A DNA stretch of 8,978 nt from Planctomycetota bacterium (lineage in GTDB: Bacteria > Planctomycetota > UBA1135 > GCA-002686595). Under the pieces are notes generated by a model that saw nothing but the letters and a program-made list of their open reading frames with translations, was not told the DNA's origin and made no database searches. The DNA is taken from positions 1 to 8,978 of the forward strand of contig JAJDES010000238.1 of assembly GCA_029259675.1 (NCBI GenBank), read 5' to 3'. Below are positions 5,141 to 8,978 of the stretch, piece by piece. A program made the position numbers and the translations under genes. The stretch's first letter is position 1, and every line of letters starts with the position of its first letter.

Positions 5141-7546
5141 ATGCTCACCTCAATCCTTGCCTTCACTGTCAGTGCCCTCGCTATATCGCAACCCATTCCG
5201 CAGAACGAGGATGCGTCTGGGAGAGAGGCGACCATCGTTGGGGGCCGCGTTCTACTTCCCAACAAGGTGCCGGCTGCAGGCATTGTCGTGAAGTTACGGG
5301 GTTCTGAGCTATCCTCCGCCAACAGGCCGCCGAATGACGAATCGCCGGATTGGGAGGACATGAAAATTGTCACGGGTGCCTCCGGACAGTTCGAATTTGA
5401 TTTTGAACTTCGGTCTTGGATGACGGTTACCGTCGAGATCGAACCCGTCAAGTACGCAGCTGCCGATTGGTGGTTACCTGATCTTGAGGCAGGTGATCAC
5501 CACAAGATGGGCGATCTTGTACTTGAAGAAACGGGGACCATTACAGGTCGAATCGTAGACGCAAACGGAATTGCGATGCCCGATTCTTGGAAAGTTTTGG
5601 CGCGGCGAGATCTAGATCCATTTGATGATGGGCGCGGACCGAGCTTTTGCAATGCCGAATACGACCGGCATACCGGCACCTTCAGCATCGATCGAGTTCC
5701 GCCCGGGACAACTAAGATTTCGGCCACCAATTCACTCGCAAATTGGATCAAAGGTCCAGTTGTCAAAATTGTGGCGGGTCAAAACCAAGTTGTTGAGGTT
5801 CGCTACAACGGGCCCGATTTGAGCAAGCGAATCACAGTGATGCCCTGGATCGACTACAACTTCATGTTCGGAGTGCCGGCAAAGGCAATCACGCTCGAAG
5901 CTCCAGGGCAGGAGCCAATCATCGCGCAGGAAATCCCTGGTTCGTCGAATAGCTATAGTTTCGACGACCTCGATCCTGAACTGCTGTACACCATTCGGAT
6001 CGAAGATCGAAGGCTTACGCCGTGGATTCGAAAAGAAGTGCCGGTCGGGACAACGGTCGGCGCCGCTTTGATCGGAAATAGTTCCATTCGCTTATCCGTT
6101 CTGGATCCGAACGGGAAGCCAGTGCCGCGCTATCACTTGCTGGCCGAGATTCACTCCGTGAACCATATTCCAAATTCATCGGTGTTGATTGAAGCGAACA
6201 GCGTACCGCCAGCGGATGGGCTATTTCGGGGTTTCGTGCCGGGGAGGTACACCTTGCGTATCCATGCCGTCGGTTTTGAACCGAAGGAAGTCGCTCTCCC
6301 CTACTTGAAATCCGGCCAAACGCAAGAAGTCGTTGCGCAATTGACGGTTCCCGGCATTGCCCGAATTGAAGGCGTTGTGCGTGACAGTGAAGGCACGCCC
6401 ATTGCGAACCAAAAGGTTCTTCTATATCAGCCGGCCCTTTTACGCGATTCTCCAAAGAGTCCTTTTGAGAGCATGTGGGTGTCAATGAGTGAAGACACGA
6501 GAACCCATCGCAAGAAGTTGGCGCAAACTACAACCAACGAGGAGGGACGTTTTGAATTTGTAGGCCTTGAGGCCGGAAAGAAAATTGTCCGTGTCTTCCC
6601 CGCTCCGGGTCTTGAAGTGGTGCGCGAAATTCAGGTCGCACCGGGTAATGCTGAATGGCTAGATGTTATTTGCGAGCCGTTTTCATTTGTGGTTGGCCAA
6701 TTGAAAATTCCGCCTGGTGCCAGCTATGACAGACTTGAAGTCTGCATTGGTATGCGCGCCCATGCTCCGGATTGCAGTCCAGACGACTGGGACCTGGAAA
6801 TGGAAGCTGTGGGCTGTTTTGTGCAGCTTGATGGATCCTACCGAGTCGGCCCTTTTCCTCCGGGAAAGGCGCGCCTGGCTTTGCTTTATTCGGATCAAGG
6901 GAAGCAACGGGATTGGGGCGATGCCATCATTCTTCGAAACCAAGAGATTGAAATCGGAAAGGCAGAGGAGTGTCGCGTAGACCTTGATCTCCGACACGAT
7001 TTCATGGGAAAGGTTGATGTCGCATTGCGGGTTAACGGAGAAGAACAAGCAGGTTATGTTCTCGTGCTCAAGTGGTATCAGGCCCAAACGGTCGTCGGGG
7101 CACCTGCGCGCATGGTCACTACTGGCGGTGAGCATGAACTGCGAATCACACCGCCCGATGGTCGCTTTGCGTTTTACCCAAAGAATCTAATTCAAGTACC
7201 TGCAGGCGGAATAGGCAGTGTTCGATTGGACCTCGAACTAATTGAGCAAGAGCTGACGCTTGAATGCACCGCTGGTCATCCAATCTCAGCGAGTACTCCA
7301 GTGAACGTGTATTTTGAAGATAGGGATTATTACCCGTGCGCCGAAAGGGTCACCAGCCCGGGTGGAAAACTATTGCTCTCCTACCCAGCCGATTCAAAGT
7401 TGCGAATTGAACTGCCATCAGCTGACACAAGTGACTCTGATGGTTGGCTAGAAGCGGAACAGGCCCAGTCCCTTCCGCTTGTGAACTGGATCAAAAACGG
7501 ACCATCTCCCCAGGTCGTGCTGGTGAAGTGCTCGACCGAGCACTAG
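5141..7546 (+). CDS. Exported carboxypeptidase-regulatory-like (CarboxypepD_reg) repeat protein
   Basis: A large secreted or periplasmic protein of 801 residues. The N-terminus has a hydrophobic stretch (residues 5-15) that looks like a signal peptide with an ALA cleavage site near 14, though without a basic start. Several beta-sandwich modules of the carboxypeptidase regulatory-like type follow. Module 1 covers about 30-125 (VGGRVLLPNKVPAAGIVVKL, then TGASGQFEF). Module 2 covers 132-220 (ITGRIVDANGIAMPD, then GTFSIDRVPPG). Module 3 is weaker at 315-400 (LSVLDPNGKPVPRY, FVPGRYTLRIHAVGFEPKEV). Module 4 is the clearest, at 407-500 (IEGVVRDSEGTPIANQKVLL, TNEEGRFEFVGLEAGK). The rest (510-801) is beta-rich with scattered Cys and no recognised domain. 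There is no catalytic motif; such modules usually serve adhesion, surface scaffolding or recognition. ATG 5141 is the first ATG after an in-frame TAA at 5096; no ribosome binding site is visible. No obvious C-terminal sorting signal. The domain family is confident; the role is unknown. Confidence 0.88.
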   Translation: MLTSILAFTVSALAISQPIPQNEDASGREATIVGGRVLLPNKVPAAGIVVKLRGSELSSANRPPNDESPDWEDMKIVTGASGQFEFDFELRSWMTVTVEIEPVKYAAADWWLPDLEAGDHHKMGDLVLEETGTITGRIVDANGIAMPDSWKVLARRDLDPFDDGRGPSFCNAEYDRHTGTFSIDRVPPGTTKISATNSLANWIKGPVVKIVAGQNQVVEVRYNGPDLSKRITVMPWIDYNFMFGVPAKAITLEAPGQEPIIAQEIPGSSNSYSFDDLDPELLYTIRIEDRRLTPWIRKEVPVGTTVGAALIGNSSIRLSVLDPNGKPVPRYHLLAEIHSVNHIPNSSVLIEANSVPPADGLFRGFVPGRYTLRIHAVGFEPKEVALPYLKSGQTQEVVAQLTVPGIARIEGVVRDSEGTPIANQKVLLYQPALLRDSPKSPFESMWVSMSEDTRTHRKKLAQTTTNEEGRFEFVGLEAGKKIVRVFPAPGLEVVREIQVAPGNAEWLDVICEPFSFVVGQLKIPPGASYDRLEVCIGMRAHAPDCSPDDWDLEMEAVGCFVQLDGSYRVGPFPPGKARLALLYSDQGKQRDWGDAIILRNQEIEIGKAEECRVDLDLRHDFMGKVDVALRVNGEEQAGYVLVLKWYQAQTVVGAPARMVTTGGEHELRITPPDGRFAFYPKNLIQVPAGGIGSVRLDLELIEQELTLECTAGHPISASTPVNVYFEDRDYYPCAERVTSPGGKLLLSYPADSKLRIELPSADTSDSDGWLEAEQAQSLPLVNWIKNGPSPQVVLVKCSTEH

Positions 7547-7595
7547 GGCCACGCGAAGGCAGCCCTTTGGTTGCATTGTGAACTGACTAGCTTCC

Positions 7596-7615
7596 GTGGG
7601 TTTTTGCAAGCCCAC
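7596..7615. terminator. Possible two-way terminator stem-loop between convergent genes
   Basis: GTGGGTTT and AAGCCCAC pair over 8 bp (one G-U pair) around a TTGC tetraloop. It lies 50 bp after the stop of the 801-residue gene and 108 bp beyond the end of the leftward ABM gene, which is where a shared terminator would sit. No T run follows the stem on either strand, so it is not a classical intrinsic terminator. Confidence 0.4.
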
Positions 7616-7722
7616 TAGGCCGCACAGACTTTCACCTGACCGCCCCGCCCGAATGAGTATCGACCAGTCAATGAAAGCGGGTGAATACTCCGGTTGCCCG
7701 AGCCCGCGTGCCGTTCCGGACT

Positions 7723-8319
7723 TTATTGATCTTCCAGCTGGCGTGCCTGCGCAGAGGCAACTGCGCTCGGTGTTGGATGCAGCCAACCGAAGAACAAGCG
7801 CGTCAAGTACGGCAGCACGATCCAAACCATAACCGGCACGGAAATCATTAGGGAGAGCAGCACTTGCAACGGTCCCGGTAATCCAACGAGTAACGGACTC
7901 AAGCACGTGTTCAAAATCAGCACGAGCGGATAGAGGCCCAACAGAATGAGTGCCGCAGTTTTGTAGCGCGGAGGCATGCGAGTCGCGCCTTGATCGGGCA
8001 ACGTGAACCAACGCTCCATTCCCCCGAGCGAAATAATCTGCTCGCGGCAGATGCCGATACCCCGTAACTTCTCAAGCCAGCCTTTGCGCTCCTCCGACCG
8101 CAACCAAAGCTCTAAGTGCTCCTCCGAGTCAAACTGGGTAATCGAGATGTACTCATCCCGCCCTTCGCCGGGCCGCAAGATTGTGGTTCCTTGATTCCCT
8201 TCAAAGCCGGAAGTTGCCTTCACAATATTTGCAAGCCAGGTTTCATACCGAGCCTCAAATCCAGGCCGCACTCTGCGTGAGAATATGGTGGAAGCCGGCG
8301 TCGTCGTTTCGGGAGTCAT
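7723..8319 (-). CDS. ABM-domain protein with two C-terminal membrane helices (COG3224 type)
   Basis: A 198-residue protein. An antibiotic-biosynthesis-monooxygenase-like ferredoxin fold occupies about residues 9-105: VRPGFEARYETWLANI (17-32), a GFEGNQGTTILRP strand region (38-50), DEYISITQFDSEEHLELWL (55-73) and a GGMERWFTLP block (99-108). A Pro/basic linker leads to two membrane helices at about 121-140 and 149-177, ending in an RLFFGWL block. This layout and the GMExWF...PPxxK junction match the membrane-anchored ABM group (COG3224). Some ABM proteins oxidise aromatic compounds or degrade heme, but members of this group are generally uncharacterised, so no reaction is assigned. The ATG at 8319 overlaps the stop of the upstream leftward frame as ATGA, suggesting translational coupling; there is no independent ribosome binding site. 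The C-terminal tail of about 17 residues is predicted to be polar. Confidence 0.88.
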   Translation of the reverse strand: MTPETTTPASTIFSRRVRPGFEARYETWLANIVKATSGFEGNQGTTILRPGEGRDEYISITQFDSEEHLELWLRSEERKGWLEKLRGIGICREQIISLGGMERWFTLPDQGATRMPPRYKTAALILLGLYPLVLILNTCLSPLLVGLPGPLQVLLSLMISVPVMVWIVLPYLTRLFFGWLHPTPSAVASAQARQLEDQ

Positions 8320-8813
8320 GGCTGCAGGATACCGGGCAATTTTCGTGTGTCATGGCGAACCAAGCTAAACGCCCGCGATTGATGGGCAATGGGGGCGTGG
8401 CCCCGGACCGCAAATCTCGGCCAAGTATCAATTGCTTGCTGACCGCGTGTGAGCGAGCGCCCAACCAGTAGGCCGAAGTACCCGGCGCAACTATCAAAAT
8501 CCCGGGACACTCCCAGGCGAACATAACTCTCTTCGTCAAGCCTGTCGGGATGGTCCCAGGGTAGCGTCGCTTGCTCATAGGTGAGGGTGGTCAAGATCGA
8601 TCCGCGCGTAGCTGCGACACTTGCCGAAGCGCGCAGCACATAGTTGTCGTGGCTGACGCTGTGACTGTCACCAAAAGTGTGGCCGCCCAAGTAGACGGCG
8701 TTGGCTAGGGCCGTTGCTGCGAATCCCGCAAAGGCGTACGCCGAATGACGTTTCTCAAGTTGCTCGTACTCGCGCAGACCATGCAATTTGTCAGTAAGGA
8801 ACGGCGCCTGCAT
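8316..8813 (-). CDS. Uncharacterised protein, beta-barrel-like, possibly a fragment
   Basis: I do not recognise a family. From ATG 8813 it has 165 residues; TTG 8867 would add 18, and an in-frame TGA lies immediately before that TTG, so the frame cannot extend further. A polar N-terminal part is followed by a mildly hydrophobic segment AYAFAGFAATALANAVYLGG. Then come alternating polar/apolar strands (YVLRASASVAATRGSILTTL, SYVRLGVSRDF, AGYFGLLVGRSL) joined by charged turns such as PWDHPDRLDEE. That pattern resembles the C-terminal strands of an outer-membrane beta-barrel. The last 40 residues (QQAIDTWPRF onward) look less ordered and do not end in the usual aromatic residue. There is no signal peptide, so it may be the decayed or frameshifted end of a larger barrel gene. 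The ATGA overlap with the ABM gene argues that the frame is translated. Existence moderately supported; function unknown. Confidence 0.5.
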   Translation of the reverse strand: MQAPFLTDKLHGLREYEQLEKRHSAYAFAGFAATALANAVYLGGHTFGDSHSVSHDNYVLRASASVAATRGSILTTLTYEQATLPWDHPDRLDEESYVRLGVSRDFDSCAGYFGLLVGRSLTRGQQAIDTWPRFAVRGHAPIAHQSRAFSLVRHDTRKLPGILQP

Positions 8814-8942
8814 GTGGAAGTTGGGAGGCGGGCGGTAACCGATGCGGAGCGTTGAGACTGGGGGCAATCAGGAATTGCGCCGTCTTATCCGCAGCAAGAC
8901 GGCTTACCGGCGCAGCCTCATGCCGAGTCCAGGCGGTGGCTT

Positions 8943-8972
8943 GCTCCCGCTAGCGAAGCCTCGCTAGGGAGC
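8943..8972. repeat. GC-rich imperfect palindrome at the right edge
   Basis: GCTCCC (8943-8948) pairs with GGGAGC (8967-8972) and TAGCGA (8951-8956) with TCGCTA (8961-8966), leaving a two-base GC bulge and an AGCC loop: a 12-bp interrupted stem. On the minus strand it lies about 75-105 bases upstream of the barrel-like frame. It resembles dispersed CTAGCG-containing palindromes that I recall from Planctomycetota intergenic DNA; no second copy is present in this window, so repeat status is inference. Confidence 0.4.
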
Positions 8973-8978
8973 CGGAGG

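Noticed and set aside
7448..8011. A 187-codon leftward frame
   Set aside because: It overlaps both the end of the 801-residue gene and the membrane part of the ABM gene in another frame, and its product shows no domain; it is a shadow.
1..8978. A defence island, CRISPR array or mobile element
   Set aside because: No direct-repeat array, transposase, integrase, restriction, nuclease or toxin-antitoxin signature was found, and each recognised gene looks like a normal chromosomal gene.

Overview
The window looks like ordinary chromosomal DNA from a Gram-negative-type bacterium of moderate-to-high GC. Two secreted proteins, a beta-barrel-like protein, short stem-loops and an almost complete lack of Shine-Dalgarno sites would suit Planctomycetota or a neighbouring phylum. 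No rRNA, tRNA or marker gene is present, so this placement is only an inference from style. I see no CRISPR array, transposase, integrase, phage gene or toxin-antitoxin pair.

Layout. Positions 1-236 hold no recognisable gene. A multi-pass membrane protein of the DUF1624/HGSNAT-catalytic acyltransferase type runs leftward (237-1496). Across a gap of about 230 bp, a bacterial Vms1/VLRF1-type member of the eRF1 release-factor superfamily runs rightward (1729-2406). It is followed by a very small PQQ-type beta-propeller-fragment protein (2605-3012). Converging on that pair is a leftward gene for an exported protein that joins a SOUL heme-binding domain to a CIA30 domain (3066-4433). Next comes about 700 bp without a credible gene but with several stem-loops (4434-5140). 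An 801-residue exported protein built from carboxypeptidase-regulatory-like beta-sandwich modules follows rightward (5141-7546). The right end holds a leftward pair overlapping by ATGA: an uncharacterised, barrel-like protein or fragment (8316-8813, possibly from 8867) and then an ABM-domain protein with two C-terminal membrane helices (7723-8319). A GC-rich imperfect palindrome lies at the right edge (8943-8972).

How the genes relate. They do not form one obvious pathway. The only tight coupling is the four-base overlap at 8316-8319. The VLRF1-like and PQQ-like genes could be co-transcribed, but their gap is about 200 bp. The items most worth following up are the VLRF1-like protein (possible peptidyl-tRNA hydrolysis in ribosome rescue), the SOUL-CIA30 fusion, and the truncated-looking barrel ORF. 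I did not find strong evidence for a new multi-gene system.
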